Origin: Bacteroidetes bacterium CG2_30_32_10
GTDB lineage: Bacteria; Bacteroidota; Bacteroidia; Bacteroidales; CG2-30-32-10
Length of the DNA: 14,812 bases
Direction: 5' to 3'
NCBI GenBank assembly: GCA_001872995.1
Contig: MNXO01000070.1
Location: 1 to 14,812 of the forward strand
Positions 7,665-13,679 of the stretch are shown here, piece by piece. A program made the position numbers and the translations under genes. A model generated the notes under the pieces. It was not told where the DNA came from. It did no database searches and was given only the letters and a program-made list of their open reading frames with translations. Every line of letters begins with the position of its first letter. Position 1 is the stretch's first letter.

Positions 7665-7868
7665 ATGAAACAATCAATTATAAAAGAGCTTTCTACGAAC
7701 GAACTTCAAGAAAGATTAGAAGAAGAAAAAAAACAACTCGTTAAATTAAAAATTAACCATGCTGTTTCATCATTGGAAAACCCTATGAAAATATTGTTTT
7801 TCAGGAAAAATGTAGCACGTATGCACACAGAGCTTCGTATGCGTATGATACAAGAAAAATCTAAATAG
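7665..7868 (+). CDS. rpmC: 50S ribosomal protein L29
   Basis: L29 is a small helical protein beside L23 at the tunnel exit. The 67-residue sequence (MKQSIIKELSTNELQERLEE...) predicts two long helices, with the family pattern LxxLKINHAVSSLENPMKI in the loop region and a basic C-terminal helix containing RKNVARMHTELRMR. Its length matches bacterial L29. The ATG lies 8 bases after rplP within an A-run (AAAGAAAAA). The stop is TAG, one of only two in the window (the other ends rplC). Identity rests on the pattern plus its invariable place between L16 and S17. Confidence 0.96.
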   Translation: MKQSIIKELSTNELQERLEEEKKQLVKLKINHAVSSLENPMKILFFRKNVARMHTELRMRMIQEKSK

Positions 7869-7882
7869 CAGATAGCAGAATT

Positions 7883-8140
7883 ATGGAAATTAGAAACCTA
7901 AGAAAACAAAAGACTGGTGTTGTGGTCAGCAATAAAATGAATAAATCAATTTTAGTTGTTGTTCACCGAAAAATTAAACATCCAAAATATGGAAAGTTTA
8001 TAAATAGAACCTCAAAATTTATGGCTCACGACGAAAAAAATGAATGCAATGTCGGCGATACAGTTTGTATTATGGAAACCAGACCATTGAGCAAAAACAA
8101 ATGCTGGAGATTAATTGAAATTATTGAAAGAGCTAAATAA
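7883..8140 (+). CDS. rpsQ: 30S ribosomal protein S17
   Basis: S17 is an early-binding 30S body protein with an OB fold that contacts helices 7 and 11 of 16S rRNA. The 85-residue product shows RNLRKQKTGVVVSNKMNKS, HPKYGKFINRTSKFMAHDE and CNVGDTVCIMETRPLSKNKC, closely following the family pattern (G-V-V-x-S-x-K-M-x-K-(T/S), HPxYxK, GDxVxIxExRPLSKxK). It has three cysteines (in NECN, TVCI and NKCW), none arranged as a metal-binding pair. It starts 14 bases after rpmC and ends 2 bases before rplN. Confidence 0.97.
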   Translation: MEIRNLRKQKTGVVVSNKMNKSILVVVHRKIKHPKYGKFINRTSKFMAHDEKNECNVGDTVCIMETRPLSKNKCWRLIEIIERAK

Positions 8141-8142
8141 TT

Positions 8143-8511
8143 ATGATACAACAGGAATCACGATTGATGGTAGCCGATAACAGTGGCGCAAAAGAAGTAC
8201 TTTGTATAAAAGTATTAGGGGGAACAAGAAAAAAATACGCTTCCGTAGGCGATAAAATAATTGTAACCGTTAAAAATGCCTTACCTTCAGGCAATATAAA
8301 AAAAGGTGCAGTTTCAAAAGCTGTTGTTGTTAGAACTAAAAAAGAAATTCGAAGAAATGATGGTTCTTATATACGTTTTGACGACAACGCTGTGGTACTT
8401 TTAACTCCAGTTGATGAACTAAGAGGAACACGTATTTTTGGTCCTGTTGCCAGAGAGTTAAGAGAAAAGCAATTTATGAAAATTATTTCATTGGCACCTG
8501 AAGTGCTATAA
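8143..8511 (+). CDS. rplN: 50S ribosomal protein L14
   Basis: L14 sits on the interface side of the 50S subunit, forms bridges with 16S rRNA and is the site where the silencing factor RsfS binds in other bacteria. The 122 residues are standard: MIQQESRLMVADNSGAKEVL at the start, then GDKIIVTVKNALPSGNIKKG, VVVRTKKEIRRNDGSYIRFD (95 on) and GTRIFGPVARELREKQFMKI. This is the first gene of the spc part, yet it begins only 2 bases after the rpsQ stop. That leaves no room for a separate promoter and leader, so S10 and spc appear to be one transcription unit here. Confidence 0.98.
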   Translation: MIQQESRLMVADNSGAKEVLCIKVLGGTRKKYASVGDKIIVTVKNALPSGNIKKGAVSKAVVVRTKKEIRRNDGSYIRFDDNAVVLLTPVDELRGTRIFGPVARELREKQFMKIISLAPEVL

Positions 8512-8521
8512 CGATAAATAT

Positions 8522-8528
8522 AAAAGGA
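8522..8528 (+). promoter_or_regulatory. Shine-Dalgarno-like AAAAGGA before rplX
   Basis: This purine run resembles a ribosome binding site but ends only 3 bases before the rplX ATG, closer than the usual spacing. Upstream genes in the window mostly have no such element. Whether it pairs with 16S rRNA in this organism is unknown, since Bacteroidota generally make little use of Shine-Dalgarno pairing. Confidence 0.35.
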
Positions 8529-8531
8529 ATT

Positions 8532-8852
8532 ATGCAATCCAAATTACACGTAAAAAAAGGTGATACTGTTAAAGTGTTAGCCGGTGACTCCAAGGGTCAG
8601 CAAGGAAAAGTGTTAGAAGTGCTTGTTGATAAAAAAAAGGCTATTGTTGAAGGAATTAATATGGTTTCTAAACATACTAAGCCAAAAGCAAAAACCCCAC
8701 AAGGAGGAATTGTTAAAACTGAAGCTCCTGTTCATGTTTCTAATTTAATGATAGTGGACGCTAGTGGTAAAGCTTCTAGAATAGGAAGGAAATTAGATAA
8801 AGATAATAAATTGGTTCGTTATTCTAAACAAACAGGGGAGGTAATTAAGTAA
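8532..8852 (+). CDS. rplX: 50S ribosomal protein L24
   Basis: L24 is one of two initiator proteins of 50S assembly and later lies at the tunnel exit. The 106-residue product has the KOW motif near the start (HVKKGDTVKVLAGDSKGQQGKVLEV, with G at 10, D at 19 and GKV at 25-27 approximately) and the downstream INMVSKHTKPKAKTPQGGIV and APVHVSNLMIVD family segments. It begins 20 bases after rplN. The TAA stop shares its last base with the rplE ATG. The final codons, for T-G-E-V-I-K, contain a GGAGGT that may serve as the rplE ribosome binding site. Confidence 0.97.
   Translation: MQSKLHVKKGDTVKVLAGDSKGQQGKVLEVLVDKKKAIVEGINMVSKHTKPKAKTPQGGIVKTEAPVHVSNLMIVDASGKASRIGRKLDKDNKLVRYSKQTGEVIK
8837..8842 (+). 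promoter_or_regulatory. Shine-Dalgarno-like GGAGGT for rplE inside rplX
   Basis: GGAGGT lies within the last codons of rplX, 9 bases before the rplE ATG at 8852, a workable spacing. It sits in codons for G-E-V, so amino-acid constraint may explain part of it. Together with the 1-base overlap it would favour re-initiation by ribosomes finishing L24. Confidence 0.45.
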
Positions 8853-9409
8853 TGGGCTATTCACCTAGATTAAAAGACAAATATCATAATGAAATTGTTT
8901 CTTTATTAAAAAAACAATTTAATTATAAAAGCATTATGCAAGTGCCTAAAATTCAAAAAATATGCCTCAATCAGGGCGTTGGTATTGCTACTGCTGATAA
9001 AAAACTTATAGATACAGCAATAGTGGAGATGACTCAAATTGCTGGTCAAAAACCTGTTGCAACCAAATCTAAAAAAGATATTTCTAACTTTAAACTTAGA
9101 AAAGGAGTAGCAATTGGTGTTAGAGTTACTTTAAGAGGAGACAAAATGTATGAGTTTCTTGATAGACTTGTAGCAGTTGCTCTTCCAAGAATTAGAGACT
9201 TTAGAGGTATTAATGATAAAGGTTTTGATGGAAAAGGTAATTATACACTTGGGGTACCAGAACAAATTATTTTTCCAGAAATAAATATTGATAAAATTAA
9301 TAAATTAATGGGAATGGACATAACTTTTGTTACTACTGCCCCAAACGATACCGAAGCATTAGCCCTTTTAAAAGAATTTGGATTACCCTTTAAAAATCAG
9401 AAAAACTAA
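8852..9409 (+). CDS. rplE: 50S ribosomal protein L5
   Basis: L5 binds 5S rRNA and forms the central protuberance, contacting P-site tRNA and, through bridge B1b, S13. The 185-residue product has SPRLKDKYHNEIVSLLKKQF, IQKICLNQGVGIATADKKLI, QKPVATKSKKDISNFKLRKG and the strongly conserved FDGKGNYTLGVPEQIIFPEI. Its length is normal. The ATG at 8852 overlaps the rplX stop by one base. In E. coli S8 represses the spc operon at a site around the rplE start; here no leader exists, and I could not recognise an S8-type hairpin. Confidence 0.98.
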   Translation: MGYSPRLKDKYHNEIVSLLKKQFNYKSIMQVPKIQKICLNQGVGIATADKKLIDTAIVEMTQIAGQKPVATKSKKDISNFKLRKGVAIGVRVTLRGDKMYEFLDRLVAVALPRIRDFRGINDKGFDGKGNYTLGVPEQIIFPEINIDKINKLMGMDITFVTTAPNDTEALALLKEFGLPFKNQKN

Positions 9410-9410
9410 T

Positions 9411-9680
9411 ATGGCAAAAGAATCAGTTAAAGCAAGAGAAGTAAAAAGACAGAAAATGGTTGCTAAATACGCTGCTAAACGTAAGTCTTTAAAAGATGCA
9501 GGGGATTATTTAGCATTGCAAAAATTACCCAAAGATGCAAGCCCTGTTCGTTTACACAATAGATGTAAACTTACTGGAAGACCAAAAGGTTATATGCGTC
9601 AATTTGGCATTTCTCGTATAAATTTTAGAGAAATGGCTTTAAATGGATTAATTCCTGGTGTAACTAAAGCAAGTTGGTAA
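9411..9680 (+). CDS. rpsN: 30S ribosomal protein S14, zinc-free short form
   Basis: S14 helps complete the 30S head near S3 and S10. The ATG at 9411, 1 base after the rplE stop, gives an 89-residue protein starting MAKESVKAREVKRQKMVAKY, the known N terminus. A longer reading from 9378 in the same frame overlaps rplE, would start at TTG and adds residues foreign to S14, so it was not used. The C-terminal RLHNRCKLTGRPKGYMRQFG and SRINFREMALNGLIPGVTKASW are diagnostic. Only one cysteine is present, so this is the C-minus form without a zinc ribbon. It is shorter than E. coli S14 (101) but within the range I expect for the phylum. Confidence 0.96.
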   Translation: MAKESVKAREVKRQKMVAKYAAKRKSLKDAGDYLALQKLPKDASPVRLHNRCKLTGRPKGYMRQFGISRINFREMALNGLIPGVTKASW

Positions 9681-9713
9681 TTAAAAAGTTTAATAAATAA
9701 TATATAGATAGAA

Positions 9714-10112
9714 ATGACAACAGATCCGATTTCAGATTATTTAACTAGAATAAGAAACGCAGTAATGGCTAACCATAGAATAGTTGAAATTCCTGCTTCA
9801 AACATTAAAAGAGAGATTACCAAAATCCTTTTTGAAAAAGGGTATATATTGAATTTTAAATTTGAAGATACTGCTGTTCAAGGTAATATTAAAATTGCAT
9901 TAAAATATCATCCAGTTTCTAAGCAAAGTGCTATTACCAAATTAGAAAGAATTAGTAAACCAGGATTAAGAAAATATGTTGGTTTTGAAAAGCTACCACG
10001 TGTATTAAGTGGCTTAGGAATTGCTATTTTGTCAACTTCAAAAGGAGTAATGACTGATAAAGAAGCAAAAACTCAGAAAATAGGTGGCGAAGTTTTATGT
10101 TACATCAGTTAA
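9714..10112 (+). CDS. rpsH: 30S ribosomal protein S8
   Basis: S8 organises the central domain of 16S rRNA and in E. coli represses the spc operon by binding its mRNA. The 132 residues include MTTDPISDYLTRIRNAVMAN at the N terminus, IPASNIKREITKILFEKGYI, SKPGLRKYVGFEKLPRVLSG and the C-terminal RNA-binding segment GLGIAILSTSKGVMTDKEA, ending in GGEVLCYIS. These match the family closely. The start follows rpsN by 33 bases with an A-rich leader (ATAGATAGAA) and no Shine-Dalgarno sequence. Confidence 0.98.
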   Translation: MTTDPISDYLTRIRNAVMANHRIVEIPASNIKREITKILFEKGYILNFKFEDTAVQGNIKIALKYHPVSKQSAITKLERISKPGLRKYVGFEKLPRVLSGLGIAILSTSKGVMTDKEAKTQKIGGEVLCYIS

Positions 10113-10114
10113 TT

Positions 10115-10120
10115 GGAGGA
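10115..10120 (+). promoter_or_regulatory. Strong Shine-Dalgarno GGAGGA before rplF
   Basis: GGAGGA lies in the 16-base rpsH-rplF spacer, 8 bases before the rplF ATG. It is the clearest intergenic Shine-Dalgarno sequence of the window, with ideal spacing and no coding constraint to explain it. This stands out because most other starts here have A/T-only leaders. Confidence 0.65.
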
Positions 10121-10128
10121 ATAAATAA

Positions 10129-10686
10129 ATGTCAAGAATAGGAAAATTACCAATTCAATTACCAAAAGGCGTTCAAATTAATGTGAGCGACAAAAATATT
10201 ATAACTGTAAAAGGTGCTTTAGGTGAACTAAAACAAACCGTTGACCCTTCAATTACTTTTAAAGTAGAAGAAAATGTTCTTACTGTAGAACGTCATTCTG
10301 AAGATAAAAGACATAAAGCATTACATGGTTTATACAGATCTTTAGTAAACAATATGGTGTTGGGTGTTTCAACAGGTTTTAAAATAACACAAGAGCTCGT
10401 TGGCGTTGGTTATAAAGCATCTAATAATGGTCAATTATTAGAATTAACTTTAGGCTATTCGCATAACTTTGTGTTTGAATTACCAAAAGAAATAAAAGCA
10501 GAAACTATTACAGAAAGAGGGAAAAATCCTACTATTATTTTATCTTCAATAGATAAACAACTAGTAGGGCAAGTTGCTGCTAAAATTCGTTCGTTACGCA
10601 AACCAGAACCATACAAAGGCAAAGGTATTAAATTTGCTAATGAAGTATTAAGAAGAAAAGCAGGAAAATCTGCAAGTGCAAAATAA
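10129..10686 (+). CDS. rplF: 50S ribosomal protein L6
   Basis: L6 is a two-domain protein near the sarcin-ricin loop and the L7/L12 stalk base, needed for late 50S assembly and factor binding. The 185-residue product has MSRIGKLPIQLPKGVQINVS, VKGALGELKQTVDP, ALHGLYRSLVNNMVLGVSTG, the inter-domain ELVGVGYKASNNGQLLELTL, and the C-terminal IRSLRKPEPYKGKGIKF with the Arg-Lys tail, all diagnostic. The length is close to that of E. coli L6 (177), with a slightly longer C-terminal tail (RRKAGKSASAK). It is preceded by the clearest Shine-Dalgarno sequence in the window. Confidence 0.98.
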   Translation: MSRIGKLPIQLPKGVQINVSDKNIITVKGALGELKQTVDPSITFKVEENVLTVERHSEDKRHKALHGLYRSLVNNMVLGVSTGFKITQELVGVGYKASNNGQLLELTLGYSHNFVFELPKEIKAETITERGKNPTIILSSIDKQLVGQVAAKIRSLRKPEPYKGKGIKFANEVLRRKAGKSASAK

Positions 10687-10710
10687 TTTTAATGTCAAAT
10701 TTCAATAATT

Positions 10711-10720
10711 CCTTATAAGG
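10711..10720 (+). repeat. Perfect palindrome CCTTATAAGG touching the rplR start
   Basis: This 10-base perfect inverted repeat occupies the last ten bases before the rplR ATG. Its right arm, AAGG, is Shine-Dalgarno-like but directly abuts the start codon, which is too close for normal use. As RNA it could form at best a 3-base-pair stem, so a role as a DNA or RNA site is uncertain. A similar element precedes rpmD. Confidence 0.35.
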
Positions 10721-11077
10721 ATGGCAATAGATAAACAATTCAGAAGAATAAGAATTAAAAGAAGAATTAGAAAAATAGTTAAAGGAACTTCCGAATCTCC
10801 TCGATTAACTGTATTTAGAAGCAATAAGCAAATTTATGCACAAATAATCGATGATGGGAATAGTAAAACTTTAGTTTCTGCTTCATCAATTCTTAATGAT
10901 GTATCTTCTACATCTGTAAACAAAATCGAACAAGCTAAGTTAGTTGGTAAATTAATTGCAGAACGAGCTTTAGAAGCTGGTGTTAGCTCTGTAGTTTTCG
11001 ATAGAAACGGTTATTTGTATCATGGTAGAGTTAAATCTTTAGCTGACGCAGCTAGAGAAGGAGGTTTAAAATTTTAA
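10721..11077 (+). CDS. rplR: 50S ribosomal protein L18
   Basis: L18 binds 5S rRNA together with L5 and helps attach it to the large subunit. The 118 residues are typical: a basic N terminus (FRRIRIKRRIRKIVKGTSES), PRLTVFRSNKQIYAQIIDD (about 26-44), the middle AKLVGKLIAERALEAGVSSV, and the C-terminal FDRNGYLYHGRVKSLADAAR ending EGGLKF. The ATG at 10721 is preceded by a CCTTATAAGG palindrome in a 34-base spacer. The 3' end encodes REGG with an AAGGAGGT (11058-11065), 18 bases from the rpsE start. Confidence 0.97.
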   Translation: MAIDKQFRRIRIKRRIRKIVKGTSESPRLTVFRSNKQIYAQIIDDGNSKTLVSASSILNDVSSTSVNKIEQAKLVGKLIAERALEAGVSSVVFDRNGYLYHGRVKSLADAAREGGLKF

Positions 11078-11083
11078 TAAAAT

Positions 11084-11602
11084 ATGACAAACGTAAACGT
11101 TAAAAGAGTTAAAACAAGCGAAATCGAATTAAAAGATAGACTTGTAAGCATTCAAAGAGTAACAAAGGTTACAAAAGGTGGTAGAACGTTCAGTTTTGCA
11201 GCTATAGTAGTTGTTGGAAACGAAAATGGTGTTGTTGGTTACGGCTTAGGTAAAGCAAAAGAAGTTACCACAGCTATATCTAAAGGAATTGAAGACGCTA
11301 AAAAAAACCTAATCAAAGTCCCTATATACAAAGGTACTGTTCCTCACGAACAATTAGGAAAATATAGTGGTGCTTTGGTGTTAATAAAACCTGCTGCTCA
11401 TGGTACAGGAGTCCTTGCTGGTGGTGCTATGCGTGCTGTTTTAGAAAGCGTTGGCGTAACTGATGTGCTTGCTAAATCAAAAGGTTCTTCAAACCCACAC
11501 AGTGTTGTTAAAGCAACTTTTGATGCTTTAATCCAGTTAAAGGACCCATTTACAGTCGCACAGCTTCGTGGAATTAGTATCAACAAAGTTTTTAACGGAT
11601 AA
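11084..11602 (+). CDS. rpsE: 30S ribosomal protein S5
   Basis: S5 lies at the mRNA entry side of the 30S subunit and affects decoding fidelity. Mutations in its N-terminal loop give spectinomycin resistance in E. coli. The 172 residues include the loop region RVTKVTKGGRTFSFAAIVVV (25-44), ENGVVGYGLGKAKEVTTAI, and the C-terminal domain KPAAHGTGVLAGGAMRAVLE with SVGVTDVLAKSKGSSNPHSV. The conserved KGGR of the spectinomycin loop is intact. The start is 6 bases after rplR, with an A/T-rich spacer (AATAAAAT). Length and sequence are ordinary for Bacteroidota. Confidence 0.98.
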   Translation: MTNVNVKRVKTSEIELKDRLVSIQRVTKVTKGGRTFSFAAIVVVGNENGVVGYGLGKAKEVTTAISKGIEDAKKNLIKVPIYKGTVPHEQLGKYSGALVLIKPAAHGTGVLAGGAMRAVLESVGVTDVLAKSKGSSNPHSVVKATFDALIQLKDPFTVAQLRGISINKVFNG

Positions 11603-11612
11603 TATAAATTAG

Positions 11613-11624
11613 CCTTTTAAAGGA
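11613..11624 (+). promoter_or_regulatory. Palindromic Shine-Dalgarno-like site before rpmD
   Basis: The 11-base inverted repeat CCTTTTAAAGG (11613-11623) carries in its right arm AAAGGA (11619-11624), which ends 5 bases before the rpmD ATG, a plausible ribosome binding site. The CCTT arm could in principle mask AAGG, but the stem would be very short. The element resembles the one at the rplR start. Confidence 0.4.
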
Positions 11625-11629
11625 AAAAA

Positions 11630-11812
11630 ATGAAAAAATTACGTATCAAACAAATAAAAAGCGCTATTGACCGCCCTGAGCGACAAAAACGAACTATTAA
11701 AGCTTTAGGTATTGGCAAAATGAACCAAACCATTGAAGTTGAAGCTACTCCTCAAATTGAAGGAATGATAAATAAAGTTAAACATTTATTATCAGTAGAA
11801 GAAGTATCCTAA
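11630..11812 (+). CDS. rpmD: 50S ribosomal protein L30
   Basis: L30 is a small peripheral 50S protein, absent from some bacteria. The 60-residue product starts MKKLRIKQIKSAIDRPERQK, then has RTIKALGIGKMNQTIEVEAT, with the KALGLxKxNxTV pattern of the family recognisable, and ends in a short helix (GMINKVKHLLSVEEVS). Length matches E. coli L30 (59). The start lies in an A-run, 27 bases after rpsE, behind an AAAGGA. The usual place between S5 and L15 supports the call. Confidence 0.96.
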   Translation: MKKLRIKQIKSAIDRPERQKRTIKALGIGKMNQTIEVEATPQIEGMINKVKHLLSVEEVS

Positions 11813-11831
11813 TTACGAACAATTAATAGAT

Positions 11832-11837
11832 AAAGGA
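11832..11837 (+). promoter_or_regulatory. Shine-Dalgarno-like AAAGGA before rplO
   Basis: AAAGGA in the 33-base rpmD-rplO spacer ends 8 bases before the rplO ATG, a good spacing for ribosome binding. It is one of several such elements in the spc half of the window. Confidence 0.45.
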
Positions 11838-11845
11838 AAGAATAT

Positions 11846-12292
11846 ATGGATTTAAGTAATTTAAAACCAGCTGAAGGTTCAGTAAAAAATAATAAAAGAT
11901 TAGGTAGAGGTCAAGGTTCTGGTAGAGGTGCTACTTCTACAAGAGGTAATAAAGGAGCAAAATCTCGCTCGGGTTATTCTTCTAAAGTTGGTTTCGAAGG
12001 AGGTCAAATGCCTATATACAGAAGAATGCCTAAATTTGGTTTCAAAAATATAAACCGAGTGGAATATGTAGGTATTAATTTAGATGTATTACAAAAATTA
12101 GCGGATAGCAAAAACATCAAAATTATTGATTTAGATGTTCTTCTCCAAAATGGCATTGTTTCTAAAAAAGACAAAGTTAAAATATTGGGTAGAGGCGAAC
12201 TTAAAGCAACTCTTGAGGTTAAAGCACATGCTTTTTCTAAAACAGCTCAAAAAGCAATTGAATCAAATGGTGGTACCGCTATAAAATTATAA
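11846..12292 (+). CDS. rplO: 50S ribosomal protein L15
   Basis: L15 has a globular domain and a long basic N-terminal arm that threads into 23S rRNA during mid-to-late 50S assembly. The 148-residue product shows MDLSNLKPAEGSVKNNKRLG, then the glycine- and arginine-rich arm with GRGQGSGRGATSTRGNKGAK and the hallmark GFEGGQMPIYRRMPKFGFKN (about 50-69). The C-terminal domain has VKILGRGELKATLEVKAHAF followed by S-K-T-A, the bacterial and archaeal family signature region. Length is as in E. coli (144). secY starts 4 bases after its stop. Confidence 0.98.
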   Translation: MDLSNLKPAEGSVKNNKRLGRGQGSGRGATSTRGNKGAKSRSGYSSKVGFEGGQMPIYRRMPKFGFKNINRVEYVGINLDVLQKLADSKNIKIIDLDVLLQNGIVSKKDKVKILGRGELKATLEVKAHAFSKTAQKAIESNGGTAIKL

Positions 12293-12296
12293 TTGG

Positions 12297-13658
12297 ATGA
12301 AACGTTTTATACAAACATTAAAAAATATTTACAAAATAGAAGACCTTAGAAAGAGGCTAATTTATACAATAGCTATTATTGTGATATATAGAATAGGCTC
12401 TTTTGTGGTGCTACCAGGTGTTAATCCTTCTGCTTTAGGTGCTTTGCATGCTCAAACAAAAGAGGGATTACTTGGATTGCTCAATATGTTTTCGGGTGGT
12501 GCTTTTTCTAATGCATCTATTTTTGCATTAGGGATTATGCCTTATATTTCTGCTTCAATTGTTATCCAATTATTAGGTATGGCAATTCCATATTTTCAAA
12601 AATTACAAAAAGAAGGAGAAAGTGGTAGAAAGAAAATTAATCAGATTACACGTTATTTAACTGTTTTAATTACCGCTGCTCAAGCTCCTGGTTATATAGG
12701 AAATATTATTTCTCAATTACCTGCTGGAGCAATTTATCCATTTGACCCAAACATTTCTTCACCCCCTCTATTTTTCTGGATTTCCTCAATAACTATTTTA
12801 GTTGCTGGAACAATGTTTGTGATGTGGCTTGGTGAAAAAATTACTGATAAAGGAGTTGGGAATGGTATTTCTTTAATTATCATGATTGGTATTATTGCTC
12901 GTTTACCTTTTGCTTTGTTTGCTGAATTTTTTTCAAGAATGGAAGAACAAGGAGGAGGCTTAGTTATATTTGTTGTTGAATTAGTGGTCTTGATTCTTGT
13001 AGTTGTACTGTCAATTTTATTAGTGCAAGGAACAAGAAAAATACCTGTACAATATGCTAAAAGAATTGTAGGTAACAAACAATATGGCGGTGTTAGACAA
13101 TATATTCCATTAAAAGTAAATGCAGCTGGGGTTATGCCAATTATTTTTGCTCAAGCAATTATGTTAATTCCAATTACACTTGTTGGTTTTGCAAAAACCG
13201 AATCATTACAAGGCTTTGCAGCAGCTTTTTCTGATTTTAATGGAGTATGGTACAATATTACATTTGCATTATTAATTATAGCTTTTACTTATTTTTATAC
13301 CGCTATTACTATTAATCCCAATCAAATGGCTGAAGATATGAAGAAAAACGGTGGTTTTATTCCTGGTGTTAAACCTGGAAAGAAAACGGCTGATTTCATA
13401 GATACAGTTATGTCCAAAATAACATTACCAGGCTCAATGTTTTTAGCTTTTGTTGCTGTTATGCCTGCTTTTATTAGATTTTTTGGAGTAAATTCTCAAT
13501 TTGCACAATTTTATGGAGGTACTTCATTGCTAATCTTAGTTGGAGTTGTGCTTGATACTTTACAACAAATTGAAAGTCATTTATTAATGCGTCATTATGA
13601 TGGATTAACTAAAACGGGCAGAATTAAAGGACGTACTTCGATGGGAATGGCTGGTTAA
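12297..13658 (+). CDS. secY: Protein translocase subunit SecY
   Basis: SecY forms the protein-conducting channel of the inner membrane with SecE and SecG, used by SecA for export and by SRP-bound ribosomes for membrane insertion. The 453 residues fit ten transmembrane helices, roughly 21-39, 75-98, 118-139, 157-177, 190-210, 221-244, 271-297, 317-338, 374-398 and 406-426. The plug region follows NMFSGGAFSN (63-72). Other landmarks are DKGVGNGISL (184-193), IPVQYAKR (249-256) in cytoplasmic loop 4, and FIPGVKPGKKT (354-364) in loop 5. In loop 5 E. coli has the SecA-critical Arg357 in GIRPG, while Lys359 stands here. The C-terminal tail is about ten residues longer than E. coli SecY. No adk follows, unlike in Gram-positive bacteria. 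Confidence 0.98.
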   Translation: MKRFIQTLKNIYKIEDLRKRLIYTIAIIVIYRIGSFVVLPGVNPSALGALHAQTKEGLLGLLNMFSGGAFSNASIFALGIMPYISASIVIQLLGMAIPYFQKLQKEGESGRKKINQITRYLTVLITAAQAPGYIGNIISQLPAGAIYPFDPNISSPPLFFWISSITILVAGTMFVMWLGEKITDKGVGNGISLIIMIGIIARLPFALFAEFFSRMEEQGGGLVIFVVELVVLILVVVLSILLVQGTRKIPVQYAKRIVGNKQYGGVRQYIPLKVNAAGVMPIIFAQAIMLIPITLVGFAKTESLQGFAAAFSDFNGVWYNITFALLIIAFTYFYTAITINPNQMAEDMKKNGGFIPGVKPGKKTADFIDTVMSKITLPGSMFLAFVAVMPAFIRFFGVNSQFAQFYGGTSLLILVGVVLDTLQQIESHLLMRHYDGLTKTGRIKGRTSMGMAG

Positions 13659-13679
13659 TTTGGAGTGCTTGAATTTATT

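Noticed and set aside
9378..9410. Possible upstream extension of rpsN overlapping rplE
   Set aside because: It would need a TTG start, adds eleven residues foreign to S14, and the ATG at 9411 gives the exact known N terminus.
11058..11065. AAGGAGGT, a perfect anti-Shine-Dalgarno complement upstream of rpsE
   Set aside because: It is 18 bases from the rpsE ATG, too far for normal use, and encodes part of the conserved REGG end of L18.
12734..13078. Minus-strand open frame of 114 codons inside secY
   Set aside because: It mirrors hydrophobic SecY codons and has no recognisable family; an antisense shadow.
13665..13679. GTG start five codons upstream for map
   Set aside because: The ATG at 13680 gives the family N terminus (MIKYKSKEEIE), while the extra residues have no counterpart.
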